Positions 32,219 through 41,745 of a stretch of DNA of 64,000 nucleotides are shown piece by piece. The notes beneath the pieces were generated by a model. That model was given only the letters and a program-made list of their open reading frames with translations, made no database searches and was not told where the DNA came from. How positions within the stretch are numbered: the first letter of the stretch is position 1; each line of letters opens with the position of its first letter. Source of the DNA: Streptomyces sp. NBC_01754 (lineage in GTDB: Bacteria; Actinomycetota; Actinomycetes; Streptomycetales; Streptomycetaceae); assembly GCF_035918015.1 (NCBI RefSeq), contig NZ_CP109132.1, positions 6,386,001 through 6,450,000 of the forward strand, in the 5' to 3' direction. Both the position numbers and the translations under genes were made by a program.

Positions 32219-33358
32219 ATGCTGGACATCGCCGAAGAGCTCCACCGGTGGGTCGGGCAGGGGCGCGCGTTCGCCGTGGCCACCGTCGTGGCGGTCAGCG
32301 GCAGCGCACCCCGGCAGCCGGGCGCCTCGCTCGCCGTCGACGGCGAGGGCACGGCGATCGGCTCGGTCTCCGGCGGATGCGTGGAGGGCGCGGTGTACGA
32401 GCTGTGCCGACAGGCGCTCCAGGACGGCACCCCCCTGCGGGAGCGCTTCGGCTACAGCGACGACGACGCGTTCGCGGTCGGACTGACCTGCGGCGGCGTC
32501 ATCGACATCCTGGTCACACCGGTGCGCGCGGACGACCCCGCGCGGCCGGTGTACGCGGCCGCGCTCGCCGCCGCCGCCGGCGGCACGGCGGCGGCGGTCG
32601 CCCGGGTCACCGAGGGCCCCGAGGCCCTGCTCGGCCGTCTTCTGCTGGTCCACCCGGACGGTGGTCACGAGGGCGGCCTCGACGGACCCCCCGAGCTGGA
32701 CCGCACCGCGGCCGCGGAGGCCCGCGCCCTGCTGGACGCGGGCCGCACCGCGACCGTCACCATCGGCGCCGAGGGGTCGCGCTGCGGCAGCCCGGTCACC
32801 CTGCTCGTCGAGTCGAGCGTCCCGCCGCCCCGGATGATCGTCTTCGGCGCCATCGACTTCGCCGCCGCGCTGGCCCGGGCCGGCCGGTTCCTCGGCTACC
32901 ACGTCACGGTCTGCGACGCCCGCCCCGTCTTCGCCACGGCCGCCCGCTTCCCGGACGCCGACGAGATCGTCGTCGACTGGCCGCACCGCTACCTCGCGGC
33001 CACCGAGGTGGACGCCCGCACGGTGCTCTGCGTCCTCACCCACGACGCCAAGTTCGACGTACCGCTGCTGGAACTGGCCCTGCGGCTGCCGGTCGGGTAC
33101 GTCGGCGCCATGGGCTCGCGCCGTACCCATCTGGAGCGCAACGAGCGGCTGCGCGAGGCGGGGGTCACCGAACGCGGGCTGGCCTCGCTGCACTCGCCCA
33201 TCGGCCTGGACCTCGGTGCCCGTACGCCCGAGGAGACCGCCCTGTCGATCGTGGCCGAGATCGTCGCCCGCCGGCGCGGGGGCAGCGGGGTGCCGCTGCG
33301 GGGCGCGCACACCCCGATCCACCACGAGGACACGCCTCCGCTGGCCTCGGTGGCCTGA
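32219..33358 (+). CDS. xdhC: XdhC/CoxI family molybdenum cofactor insertion factor
   Basis: 379 residues. The N-terminal XdhC/CoxI domain has the conserved VSGSAPRQPGA, GSVSGGCVEG and GLTCGG motifs. The C-terminal domain is Rossmann-like (RMIVFGAIDFAAALARAG and YVGAMGSRRT). These proteins bind the molybdenum cofactor, promote its sulphuration and load it into xanthine dehydrogenase. It ends the purine operon and is followed by a strong terminator. Confidence 0.88.
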   Translation: MLDIAEELHRWVGQGRAFAVATVVAVSGSAPRQPGASLAVDGEGTAIGSVSGGCVEGAVYELCRQALQDGTPLRERFGYSDDDAFAVGLTCGGVIDILVTPVRADDPARPVYAAALAAAAGGTAAAVARVTEGPEALLGRLLLVHPDGGHEGGLDGPPELDRTAAAEARALLDAGRTATVTIGAEGSRCGSPVTLLVESSVPPPRMIVFGAIDFAAALARAGRFLGYHVTVCDARPVFATAARFPDADEIVVDWPHRYLAATEVDARTVLCVLTHDAKFDVPLLELALRLPVGYVGAMGSRRTHLERNERLREAGVTERGLASLHSPIGLDLGARTPEETALSIVAEIVARRRGGSGVPLRGAHTPIHHEDTPPLASVA

Positions 33359-33398
33359 CCGCCGGATCCGGCGGCCCGAAGTGACCTGCTGGGAACGG

Positions 33399-33451
33399 CC
33401 GGTGGAGGGGGTTCCGCAGCCCGTACTGGACTGCGGAACCCCCTCCACCGG
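33399..33451 (+). terminator. Perfect 21-bp hairpin terminator after xdhC
   Basis: Arms 33399-33419 and 33431-33451 are perfectly complementary over 21 bases around an 11-base loop, followed by TGTGTCTTG. It separates the xanthine operon from the urease operon. Confidence 0.9.
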
Positions 33452-33539
33452 TGTGTCTTGAGTGATCAAAATATGACTGTTTTGCCCGTATATGGCGGGC
33501 GATAACCCCAGAAAGGGACTTTTTGCGGTGCGGGGTGAG

Positions 33540-33569
33540 TTGCCAGGGGGCACTCGAAAGGCTTATAAG
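33540..33569 (+). promoter_or_regulatory. Promoter of the urease operon
   Basis: TTGCCA (33540-33545) and TATAAG (33564-33569) are 18 bases apart, giving a predicted start near 33576 and a leader of about 50 bases before ureA. An AT-rich tract with the small dyad GCCCG-N7-CGGGC lies at 33484-33500 and could bind a nitrogen regulator. Confidence 0.6.
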
Positions 33570-33627
33570 AGGAGCGTGGCCCAGGCGCTTCCGGGAATTC
33601 CGGGAAATGCCGCCATGGAGGTTTCCC

Positions 33628-33930
33628 ATGTTTCTCACTCCGTCCGACACGGAGAAATTGCTGCTGAGTGTTGCCGGAATGGTCGCCCGGGACCGGCGGG
33701 AACGCGGCGTTCTGCTCAACTATCCCGAGGCCGTCGCCCTGCTCTCCTGCTGGGTCCTGGAACGGGCCCGGGAAGGCGCCCCCGTCCATGAGCTCATGGC
33801 GGCCGGACGTACGGTCCTCACCCGCTCCGACGTGCTAGAAGGTATCCCGGAGATGCTCCACGACGTCCAGGTCGAGGCGACCTTCCCCGACGGGCGCAAG
33901 CTCGTCACGATCACCTCGCCGATCCCGTGA
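33628..33930 (+). CDS. ureA: Urease gamma subunit
   Basis: 100 residues, the normal UreA length. The pattern [32 protein letters not shown] and [23 protein letters not shown] is characteristic. It packs with UreB and UreC in the urease trimer that hydrolyses urea to ammonia and carbamate. The ATG follows GGAGG with six-base spacing. Its stop overlaps the ureB GTG (GTGA). Confidence 0.93.
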   Translation: MFLTPSDTEKLLLSVAGMVARDRRERGVLLNYPEAVALLSCWVLERAREGAPVHELMAAGRTVLTRSDVLEGIPEMLHDVQVEATFPDGRKLVTITSPIP

Positions 33931-34280
33931 TCCCCGGCGAGATCCGGACCGGATCCGGAATTCTGGAGATCAATGCGGGCCGGGAGATCCGGAGTGTCAC
34001 CGTCGTCAACGACGGTGACCGGCCCATTCAGATCGGTTCGCACTTCCATATGCCCGACGTCAATAGCGCCCTTTCTTTCGACCGCACGCTCGCCGAGGGT
34101 TTCCGTCTCGACATTCCGTCCGGGACGTCCCTGCGCTTCGAACCCGGAGTGGGCGCCGACGTCACCCTCGTCGCCCTGGGCGGCCGGCGCAGGGTGCCCG
34201 GCCTCGTGAGGCGGGCGGAGACCGCCGCCCCCGGCCCCGCACCCGCGTCCGCCGGCCCCGCACCCGAGGAGGAGACCTGA
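33927..34280 (+). CDS. ureB: Urease beta subunit
   Basis: 117 residues. The UreB core spans about residues 1-95 ([39 protein letters not shown]). The end is a 20-residue Ala/Pro-rich tail ([19 protein letters not shown]) of no evident function. It starts within the ureA stop and its own stop shares a base with the ureC ATG, so the three subunits are strictly coupled. Confidence 0.92.
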   Translation: MIPGEIRTGSGILEINAGREIRSVTVVNDGDRPIQIGSHFHMPDVNSALSFDRTLAEGFRLDIPSGTSLRFEPGVGADVTLVALGGRRRVPGLVRRAETAAPGPAPASAGPAPEEET

Positions 34281-35983
34281 TGGCGCAGCTGACCCGTGCC
34301 GCCTACGCGGCGCTGTACGGCCCCACCACCGGTGACCGCGTCCGCCTCGCCGACACCGACCTGTGGATCGAGGTGGAGGAGGACCGCTGCTTCGGCGGCG
34401 ACGAGGCGGTCTTCGGCGGCGGGAAGTCGATCCGCGAGTCGATGGCCCAGGCCACCACCTCCGGCGCCGACGGGGCGCTCGACCTCGTCGTCACCAACGT
34501 GGTGGTCCTCGACCACTGGGGCGTCGTCAAGGCCGACGTGGGCGTCCGTGCCGGGCGGATCGTCGCCCTCGGCCGCTCCGGCAACCCCGACATGAGCGAC
34601 GGCGTCCACCCGGACCTGGTCATCGGCCCCGGCACCGACGTCGTCTCCGGCGAGGGCCGCATCCTCACCGCGGGAGCCGTCGACACCCACGTCCACTTCC
34701 TGATGCCGGAGACCCTCCACGAGGCGCTCGCCACCGGCACCACCACCGTCATCGGCGGCGGCACCGGCGCCTCCGAGGGTTCCAAGGCCACCACCGTCAC
34801 CCCGGGCACCTGGAACCTCGCGATGATGCACCGGTCCCTGGACCGGGTCCCGCTCAACGTCATGCTCTTCGGGAAGGGCTCCACCGTCGGCGAGGACGGG
34901 CTGCGGGAGGCCGCGCTCGGCGGGGCCGGCGGCTACAAGGTCCACGAGGACTGGGGCGCGACGCCCGCCGCCATCGACGCGGCCCTGCGGGCCGCCGACA
35001 CCTACGGGATCCAGGTCGCCCTGCACGCCGACAGCCTCAACGAGGCCGGCTACGTGGAGCAGACGCTCGCCGCGATCGGCGGACGCGGCATCCACGTCTT
35101 CCACGCCGAAGGCGCCGGCGGCGGCCACGCGCCCGACATCATCACCGTGGCCTCGCACCCCCACATCCTCCCGGCGTCCACCAACCCGACGCTCCCGCAC
35201 ACCGTCAACACCGTCGCCGAACACCTCGACATGCTGATGGTCTGCCACCACCTCAACCCGAGGGTGCCCGAGGACCTGGCCTTCGCCGAGTCCCGCATCC
35301 GGTCCACCACCATCGCCGCCGAGGACGTCCTGCACGACCTCGGCGCCCTCTCCATCACCTCCTCCGACGCCCAGGCGATGGGCCGCGTCGGCGAAGTCAT
35401 CTGCCGCACCTGGCAGGTGGCCCACGTCATGAAGCGGCGCTTCGGGGACCGGGGCACCACGCTGCCCGCCGACAACGAACGCGCCCGCCGCTATGTCGCC
35501 AAGTACACGATCTGCCCGGCCGTCGCCCACGGCATCGACCACGTCGTCGGATCCGTCGAACCCGGCAAGCTCGCCGACCTGGTGCTGTGGGACCCGGCGT
35601 TCTTCGGTATCCGCCCGGCCGCCGTCATCAAGGGCGGCATGGTCGTCCACGCACCCCTCGGTGACGCCAACGCGGCCATCCCCACCACCCAGCCCGTCCT
35701 GCTGCGCGCCACCGCCGCAGCCGGGGCGGCCCCGCACCTCTCGGTCAGCTTCGTCGCCCCGGCGGCCCTGGAGGACGGCCTCGCCGAACGCCTCGGCCTG
35801 GAACGGGAACTGGTGGCCGTACGCCCCACCCGCCACCTGACCAAGGCGGACCTGCCGAACAACACGGCGCTGCCCGCCATCGACGTGGACCCGGAGACCT
35901 TCGCCATCCGCGTCGACGGGGAACTCGTCGAGCCCTCCCCGGCCACCGAACTGCCGCTCACCCAGCGGTACAGCATGTTCTGA
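34280..35983 (+). CDS. ureC: Urease alpha (catalytic) subunit
   Basis: 567 residues, full length. Nickel-site residues are all visible: H137 and H139 in DTHVHF, the carbamylated lysine K220 in YKVHEDWG, His in [11 protein letters not shown] and in [12 protein letters not shown], and D363 in SSDAQAMG. The active-site flap C322-H323 (MVCHHL) is intact. The enzyme should therefore be catalytically competent once loaded by UreF, UreG and UreD. It overlaps ureB and ureF by a single base each. Confidence 0.95.
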   Translation: MAQLTRAAYAALYGPTTGDRVRLADTDLWIEVEEDRCFGGDEAVFGGGKSIRESMAQATTSGADGALDLVVTNVVVLDHWGVVKADVGVRAGRIVALGRSGNPDMSDGVHPDLVIGPGTDVVSGEGRILTAGAVDTHVHFLMPETLHEALATGTTTVIGGGTGASEGSKATTVTPGTWNLAMMHRSLDRVPLNVMLFGKGSTVGEDGLREAALGGAGGYKVHEDWGATPAAIDAALRAADTYGIQVALHADSLNEAGYVEQTLAAIGGRGIHVFHAEGAGGGHAPDIITVASHPHILPASTNPTLPHTVNTVAEHLDMLMVCHHLNPRVPEDLAFAESRIRSTTIAAEDVLHDLGALSITSSDAQAMGRVGEVICRTWQVAHVMKRRFGDRGTTLPADNERARRYVAKYTICPAVAHGIDHVVGSVEPGKLADLVLWDPAFFGIRPAAVIKGGMVVHAPLGDANAAIPTTQPVLLRATAAAGAAPHLSVSFVAPAALEDGLAERLGLERELVAVRPTRHLTKADLPNNTALPAIDVDPETFAIRVDGELVEPSPATELPLTQRYSMF

Positions 35984-36648
35984 TGGGCGCGCTCGCTCCC
36001 CTGCTGCTCGCCGACGGCCGGCTCCCGGTCGGCGCGTACACCTACAGCGCCGGTCTCGAACCCGCCGTCGCGGCGGGCCTCACCCGCGACCGGATCCCCG
36101 CCCTGCTGCGGGCCCGGCTGCGCACCACCGCCGTCACCGAGGCCGCCGCCGCCGTCCTCGCCCTGCGCGCGGCCCGACGGGACCCGGTGGACTACGGCCC
36201 CGTACAGCGGGCCCTCCAGGCCCGCACCCCGGCGGCCCCGCTGCGGGCGGCCTCCACCACGCTCGGCCGGGGCGTGCACCGGCTCGCCCGGCGGCTCGCC
36301 CCGGACCATCCCGCCGTCCGGGGGCTCGCGACCGCGGACCCCCGGCCACTGCGCCCGGTGGCGCTCGGGGCGCTGGGGGCGGCGCTGGCGACGGGCGAGG
36401 AGGAACTGGCGTACGCGGTGGTCTACGACGAGCTCCAGACCCTCACCTCCGCCGCCCTCAAGCTGCTGCCCGGCGACCCGCTCGACTCGGTCGCCTGGAT
36501 CCTGGCCGCCGAGCCGGACGCCGCCGAGGCGGTGGCCGCCGCCCTGGCGGTCCGCACGCCGGGCGACCTTCCCGCCCGCACCGCCCCGCTCACCGAGCAG
36601 TGGGCACTCGACCACGAACGAAGCGAACGGAGACTCTTCCTTGCCTGA
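35983..36648 (+). CDS. ureF: Urease accessory protein UreF
   Basis: 221 residues, all-helical, with the family's N-terminal [20 protein letters not shown] and the C-terminal motif [27 protein letters not shown]. UreF joins UreD and UreG to deliver nickel and CO2 to the apo-enzyme and checks UreG GTPase. The start codon shares a base with the ureC stop. Confidence 0.9.
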   Translation: MGALAPLLLADGRLPVGAYTYSAGLEPAVAAGLTRDRIPALLRARLRTTAVTEAAAAVLALRAARRDPVDYGPVQRALQARTPAAPLRAASTTLGRGVHRLARRLAPDHPAVRGLATADPRPLRPVALGALGAALATGEEELAYAVVYDELQTLTSAALKLLPGDPLDSVAWILAAEPDAAEAVAAALAVRTPGDLPARTAPLTEQWALDHERSERRLFLA

Positions 36649-37357
36649 CACGCAGAACCCCAACCAGCACTTCCACGAGCCCCTCAACCAGCCCAGGGCC
36701 CTGCGCATCGGCGTCGCCGGACCGGTCGGCACCGGCAAGAGCTCCATCCTGGCGACGCTCTGCCGCACCCTGGCCGGTGAACTGTCCATGGCGGTCGTCA
36801 CCAACGACATCTACACCGACGAGGACGCCCGCTTCCTGCGCTCCGCCGGGGTCCTGCCCACCGAGCGCATCCGCGCCGTGGAGACCGGAGCCTGCCCGCA
36901 CACCGCGATCCGTGACGACGTCAGTGCCAATCTGGACGCCGTCGAGGACCTGGAGGAGGCCTACGGGCCGCTCGACCTGGTACTCGTGGAGAGCGGCGGC
37001 GACAACCTCACCGCCACCTTCAGTCCGGCGCTCGCCGACGCGCAGATCTTCTGCATCGACGTCGCGGGCGGCGGCGACGTGGCCCGCAAGGGCGGCCCCG
37101 GCATCACCCGCGCCGATCTCCTGGTCATCAACAAGACCGACCTCGCCCCGCACGTGGAGGTGGACGTGGCGGGCATGGTCACCGACTCGGAATCGGTCCG
37201 CGGCGGACTGCCGGTCCTCGCCCTGTCCAAGCACGACCCGTCCTCCGTCGCCGAACTGGCCGACTGGGTAAGGTCGGTACTCGCGCGGCACCGCGCCGGC
37301 AGCCATGTGCCCGCCGACCCGGGACCGATGGCGCCGCACAGCCACCCGCACCCGTGA
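36641..37357 (+). CDS. ureG: Urease accessory GTPase UreG
   Basis: 238 residues. The P-loop is GPVGTGKSS near residue 28, followed by [10 protein letters not shown], the nickel motif [18 protein letters not shown] and NKTDLAP. GTP hydrolysis drives nickel insertion. A short His-rich end (HSHPHP) could hold nickel, which may matter because the usual nickel chaperone gene ureE is absent. The start is the TTG at 36641, overlapping ureF by eight bases. Confidence 0.93.
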   Translation: MPDTQNPNQHFHEPLNQPRALRIGVAGPVGTGKSSILATLCRTLAGELSMAVVTNDIYTDEDARFLRSAGVLPTERIRAVETGACPHTAIRDDVSANLDAVEDLEEAYGPLDLVLVESGGDNLTATFSPALADAQIFCIDVAGGGDVARKGGPGITRADLLVINKTDLAPHVEVDVAGMVTDSESVRGGLPVLALSKHDPSSVAELADWVRSVLARHRAGSHVPADPGPMAPHSHPHP

Positions 37358-38133
37358 CCCGGCCCGGGGTCCCGACCCTCGTCACGGTCCGCCGCGACGC
37401 CTCGGGAAGGGACGTGGCGAGCGAGCTGGGGCCCGGCACCTTCCTCGCCCCGCGTCCCCTGCTGCCGGCCGCCGACGGACTCCACCTCGCCCTGGTCGGC
37501 ACCACGGCCGGCCTGCTCGCCGGTGACGACCTGAGCATCCGGATCACCGTCGGCCCCGGAGCCCGGCTGCACCTCATGGAACCCGCCGGACTCGTCGCCT
37601 ACGACCACCGGGGCGGTACGTCCTCCTGGCGCGCCGAGGTCGAGGTGGCCGAGGGCGGCCAACTGTGCTGGGACTCCCGCCCGTTCGTCGTCTCCTCGGG
37701 CGCCGAGGTCACCCGTGCGATGGAGGTGCGGCTGGCTCCCGGTGCCCGGATGCTCTGGCGCGACACGCTGGTCCTGGGCCGTTCCGGCGAACGCGGCGGC
37801 CGGATACGGGCCACCACCCGGGCCGACCACGACGGCGGGGAACTGCTGGTCGAGGACCTCGACCTCACCGAGCCGGACGTACGCGAACTCCCCGGCATCC
37901 TGGGCCCGTACCGGGTGATCGGCTCCGTCACCGCCCTGGGCGCCGACCCCGGAGGGCGGCCGCACCCCTCCCGTATGGACCTGGCCGGCCCCGGTGCGCA
38001 GGTCCGGCTGCTGGAGACCCGGGCCCCGGCGGTGGAACGGGAGCTGGAGGCGGTCTGGCAGAGCTGGCGGGCCTCCTACGGTACGGCCTTCGACGCCACC
38101 CGGAACGGGCCGGGAGCCGCCATGCCCGCGTGA
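37354..38133 (+). CDS. ureD: Urease accessory protein UreD (UreH)
   Basis: 259 residues with the UreD pattern: [44 protein letters not shown] and [17 protein letters not shown]. UreD bridges apo-urease and the UreF-UreG complex. It closes the operon, overlapping ureG by GTGA. The sequence is divergent, as UreD usually is, but position and motifs agree. Confidence 0.88.
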   Translation: MTRPGVPTLVTVRRDASGRDVASELGPGTFLAPRPLLPAADGLHLALVGTTAGLLAGDDLSIRITVGPGARLHLMEPAGLVAYDHRGGTSSWRAEVEVAEGGQLCWDSRPFVVSSGAEVTRAMEVRLAPGARMLWRDTLVLGRSGERGGRIRATTRADHDGGELLVEDLDLTEPDVRELPGILGPYRVIGSVTALGADPGGRPHPSRMDLAGPGAQVRLLETRAPAVERELEAVWQSWRASYGTAFDATRNGPGAAMPA

Positions 38134-38239
38134 GGCCCGCCGCCCCGCGCCACCCGCCGGAAGGCGTACCGGCACCCGGTGACCGAAGGGCGGGGAGCGT
38201 CCCGGGGGCCGGAGCGCACACCGCCCTCCGGAAGAGGTC

Positions 38240-39793
38240 TCAGCGGCCGGACTGAAGGGCCGCCCAGGTGTCCGGACCCACGCGTCCGTCCACCGCCAGT
38301 CCGCGCGCCTTCTGGTAGCCGCGCACCGCCGTGTCCGTCGCCGGTCCGAACGTACCGTCGGCCGCCGTCGTCGAGCCCAGGGCGGCCGTCAGTGCCCGTT
38401 GGAGCCGCTTCACCGCGTCGCCCGAACCGCCCTGGGCGAGCGGCGGGGTGGTCCCGGCCGAGAGCAGCGCCGTCCAGGTCCTCGCCCCGACCGTGCCGTC
38501 GGCGGGGAGTCCGCGCGTGGTCTGGAAGGCCTGGACGGCGCTCCTGGTGGCCGTACCGAAGAGGCCGTCCTCGGCCCCGGCCTCGTACCCCTGGCCGTTC
38601 AGCAGCCGCTGGACCGCCTTGACCTGGGCGCCCGCCGACCCCGTCCGCTGGGTCGCGTAGGAGTCGAAGCTCAGTTCGTCGGCCTCGCCGCCGGCCCCCT
38701 CGCCGGCGACGAGCCGCATGTAGGACGTCCAGTCCCAGTTGGCCCCCGGGTCGGTGTGGTCGTTCCCCGGGGCCTCGCTGTGCCCGATGACGTGCGTCCG
38801 GTCCTTGGGGATGCCGTACCGGTCGCACAGGTGGGCGGTCAGGGCCGCCGACGACCGGTACATCGGGTCGGTGAACCACGACGGGTCGTCGACGTAGCCC
38901 TCGTGCTCGATGCCCAGCGACGAGGAGTTGGCGCTCCTGGCGTGGTACGCGGTGTCCTTGTCGCGCACCATCTGGGTGATCTCGCCGTCCGAGGAGCGCA
39001 CCACGTAGTGGGAGCTGACCTCGGACGCCGGGTTCTGGAACCAGCTGATGGCGCCGGCGTACGAGCCCTGCGTGACGTGGACGACCACCTTGTCCACCGG
39101 CGCCGAGCGGCCCGCCGCGTAGTTGGCGGAGGCCGCCGCCACCCACTGGGCCGAGGGGTAGTCGGGGCTCTGCGTGATGTCGTCCGCCGAGGCCAGGGGG
39201 CCCTTCTCCGGGGCGACCGGGCGGGAGGTCACGGCGATCCGCTCGCCGCCCGCCACCGTCGTACGCAGCCCCTGGGCCAGGAAGGTGTACACGGTGTCCG
39301 CGTAGAGCCCGGCGACGGCGCCCTCGGCGCCGCCGTAGCGGGCGACGGCCGGGTACCAGGCGTCGATGTCGGCGCGCTCGTCCCGGCCCAGGCCGAGCGC
39401 GTCGGCGTGGCTGCGCAGGACGGCGGCGCCGCCCAGGATGTTGGCCCCGGTGTCCTGACGCAGCTCGGCGGGTGTCTCGCCGGTGAGCTGGGCGGCCTTC
39501 TCCAGGGAGTGGTTCACGGGGTTGCTGACCAGGTGCATCACACCGTAGCCGCCCGCCTGGCTGGGGCGGCCGGAGTGCCCGTCCAGATGGGTCTCGCCGT
39601 ATCCGACCGCGGCGAGCAGGTCCCGGGGTACGCCGTACCGCTCGGCGGCCCGGGCGAAGGCCTGGTTCATCGGGTCGGGTGTGCCGCCCGGGGACGCGGG
39701 GGCGGGGGAGGCGGTGGCGACCAGGGCCGAGGCGGTGAGCGCGGCCAGAGCGGCCGAACGCCTTGCGGTGTGGCCGGTGGGACGTCGGGGCAT
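38240..39793 (-). CDS. Secreted N-acetylmuramoyl-L-alanine amidase with two peptidoglycan-binding domains
   Basis: 517 residues. A signal peptide (RRSAALAALTASALVATAS, cleaved near APASPG) is followed by a lysozyme-like helical region (about 40-190). The zinc amidase_2 domain comes next: VVVHVTQGSY, SSHYVVRSSDG, GIEHEGYV, HVIGHSEAPGNDHTDPG. Two PG-binding repeats end the protein (VKAVQRLLNGQGY ... and VKRLQRALTAALG ...), each about 65 residues with DGxxGxxT. It should cleave the bond between muramic acid and L-Ala in cell wall. Confidence 0.88.
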   Translation of the reverse strand: MPRRPTGHTARRSAALAALTASALVATASPAPASPGGTPDPMNQAFARAAERYGVPRDLLAAVGYGETHLDGHSGRPSQAGGYGVMHLVSNPVNHSLEKAAQLTGETPAELRQDTGANILGGAAVLRSHADALGLGRDERADIDAWYPAVARYGGAEGAVAGLYADTVYTFLAQGLRTTVAGGERIAVTSRPVAPEKGPLASADDITQSPDYPSAQWVAAASANYAAGRSAPVDKVVVHVTQGSYAGAISWFQNPASEVSSHYVVRSSDGEITQMVRDKDTAYHARSANSSSLGIEHEGYVDDPSWFTDPMYRSSAALTAHLCDRYGIPKDRTHVIGHSEAPGNDHTDPGANWDWTSYMRLVAGEGAGGEADELSFDSYATQRTGSAGAQVKAVQRLLNGQGYEAGAEDGLFGTATRSAVQAFQTTRGLPADGTVGARTWTALLSAGTTPPLAQGGSGDAVKRLQRALTAALGSTTAADGTFGPATDTAVRGYQKARGLAVDGRVGPDTWAALQSGR

Positions 39794-39864
39794 ACCTGCT
39801 CCTGATTCGTGGGGGGAAGGGGCCCGGGCCCGGTGGGGTGGGCGGAGGGCCGGTGAGCTCGCAC

Positions 39865-39893
39865 AGACTATCGATGTGATCCAGGCATGACAG
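39865..39893 (-). promoter_or_regulatory. Candidate promoter of the amidase gene
   Basis: On the reverse strand CTGTCA and TAGTCT are separated by 17 bases, giving a start about 65 bases before the amidase ATG, ahead of a GGGGGGAA ribosome site. Confidence 0.45.
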
Positions 39894-40225
39894 TAACGCC
39901 TCGCGTGTTCAAGTCCCCTTCACCCGAACGGAGTTGAGTATTTCCGTATGCCCCTGGCGGCAGTGGAATGCCGCGACGGCCGCCGGGGGCCGCGGTGACA
40001 GCCGGTCGGTGACCCGTCCCGCCGTACCGGGTGGCGCCCAGGGTGCTCGGCGTCTCGAATTCGTACGCCTGGTCGGTCGCCCCTCCTCCCGGGGGAACGG
40101 AGGGCGGAAACCCGGCCGCGAAGGCGTATAAAGGATGCCTCCGGAGCAGCCGGCGCCCCCGACGGCCCCGCCCCCACACCCCACGCGGCCGGCGTCACCG
40201 CGTACGAGAGCTCAGGAGCGTCCGC
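39894..40225. other. Upstream region of the ACP/ketosynthase operon
   Basis: The part of the amidase-ACP gap lying before the ACP gene. It contains TATAAA at 40127-40132, the most promoter-like sequence, and GGAAC/GGAAAC at 40094 and 40106 that could be ECF-type -35 elements. I cannot settle which sigma factor is used. No gene or large repeat is visible. Confidence 0.3.
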
Positions 40226-40459
40226 ATGAGTACCTCGGAAGAGATCAACGCCTTGCTCGTCACCAGGTTCGGCACGGACCCCGACGCGATCCGGCCCGAG
40301 GTGCCGCTGCGTCAACTCCGTCTGGACTCACTGGCCCTGGAAGAACTCCGGCTGCTCATCGAGGACCGGATGGGCATCGACCTGGAGGACGTCGTCCTGA
40401 GCTCGCGCGACACCCTCGGTCAGCTGGTCGCGGCGGTCCACAGCAAGGCCGCCGCGTGA
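40226..40459 (+). CDS. Acyl carrier protein
   Basis: 77 residues, acidic, with the phosphopantetheine attachment serine in LRLDSLALEELRLLIED (Ser about residue 37). Only one ketosynthase and one hydrolase accompany it, so it is not the housekeeping fatty-acid ACP. It probably carries a small acyl chain in a secondary pathway. The ATG follows AGGAGCG. The stop overlaps the ketosynthase GTG (GTGA). Confidence 0.88.
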   Translation: MSTSEEINALLVTRFGTDPDAIRPEVPLRQLRLDSLALEELRLLIEDRMGIDLEDVVLSSRDTLGQLVAAVHSKAAA

Positions 40460-41730
40460 CGCCCCCGGGGCCTGCCACGCACCGCCCCGCCCGTCCGGGG
40501 GCCGAACCGTACGCCGCCGCGGTCACCGGCATCGGTCTGGTCACCGCGGCCGGTACCGGAACCGACGCGGCCTGGCGCGGGGTCTGCGGCACCGGCGCCG
40601 CCCCCTCCGTCCCGCACCTGGACGAACTCGCGGGACTGCCCTGCGACTTCATGTACACGGTGACCGACGCCGACCCGCGTGCGGTTCTGGGGGTCGCCGC
40701 CCTGCGGCTCATGGACCGTTTCTCGCAGCTCGCCGTGATCGCCGCCCGGGAGGCCGTCGCGGACGCGGGGCTCGGCCCGTCGGTCTGGGACGGTGCCCGC
40801 GTCGCCGTCGTCATCGGTTCCGCCCACGGCGGCCTGCCCTTCTACGACGAACAGCACACCACGCTCACCGAGCGCGGGGCCCGGCGCGTCTCCCCGAAGC
40901 TCGCGCCGCTGACCGTCGTCAACGGCGCCGCCAGCAGCGTCGCCATGGACCTGGGGGTGCACGGCCCGAGTCTGGCCGTCTCCACGGCCTGCTCCTCCGG
41001 CACCGTCGCGATCGGCACCGCGCACCAGATGCTGCGCGCGGGCGCCTGCGACGTCGTCGTCGCGGGCGGCGCCGAATCGGTCCTGTCCCGGCTGCTGATC
41101 GCCAGCGCCTGCCAGATGCGGGCCGTCTCCACCCGGCGCGACGATCCGCAGGCCGCCTGCCGCCCGTTCGACACCCACCGGGACGGCTTCGTCGTGGGCG
41201 AGGGCGCCGGCCTCCTCGTGCTGGAACGCCCCGAGCACGCCCGCGCGCGCGGCGCCGCCGTCCGCGCCCACGTCGCCGGCTACGGCGCCTCCAGCGACGC
41301 CCACTCCGCCGTCGCCCCCGACCCCGGGGGACTCGGCATCGAGCGGGCCCTGCGCACCGCCCTGGGCGACGCGGGCCTCGGCGCCGTCGACGTCGGGCAC
41401 GTCAACGCCCACGGCACCTCGACCGTCGCCAACGACCTCATCGAGGCGACCATGCTGCGCCGGGTCCTGGGGGAACACCCCCTGGTCACCTCCACCAAGG
41501 CGATGACCGGGCACACCCTGGGTGCCGCGGGAGGCATCGAGGCCGCCCTGACGGTCCTCGCGCTCCAGCACCAGCTCGTCCCGCCCACCGGCAACCTCGA
41601 CGCCCCGGACCCCGCGATCCCGGTCGAGGTGGTGGGCAAGGAGGCCCGGACCGGCGTGTTCGACTGTGCCGTCAAGACGTCGCTGGGCTTCGGTGGGCAC
41701 AACGCGGCGCTCGTGCTCACCCGGGCCTGA
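40456..41730 (+). CDS. Beta-ketoacyl-ACP synthase (FabF/KAS II-like)
   Basis: 424 residues with the thiolase fold. The catalytic triad is complete: Cys in STACSSGTVAIG, His in NAHGTSTVAND and His in TGHTLGAAGG. This predicts real Claisen condensation rather than a chain-length-factor role. About 20 extra Pro-rich residues precede the fold. It is coupled to the ACP by a four-base overlap. No acyltransferase, ketoreductase or second ketosynthase is adjacent, so it must rely on other systems for starter and extender units. Confidence 0.88.
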   Translation: MTPPGPATHRPARPGAEPYAAAVTGIGLVTAAGTGTDAAWRGVCGTGAAPSVPHLDELAGLPCDFMYTVTDADPRAVLGVAALRLMDRFSQLAVIAAREAVADAGLGPSVWDGARVAVVIGSAHGGLPFYDEQHTTLTERGARRVSPKLAPLTVVNGAASSVAMDLGVHGPSLAVSTACSSGTVAIGTAHQMLRAGACDVVVAGGAESVLSRLLIASACQMRAVSTRRDDPQAACRPFDTHRDGFVVGEGAGLLVLERPEHARARGAAVRAHVAGYGASSDAHSAVAPDPGGLGIERALRTALGDAGLGAVDVGHVNAHGTSTVANDLIEATMLRRVLGEHPLVTSTKAMTGHTLGAAGGIEAALTVLALQHQLVPPTGNLDAPDPAIPVEVVGKEARTGVFDCAVKTSLGFGGHNAALVLTRA

Positions 41731-41745
41731 CGGAGGCGAGGATCC

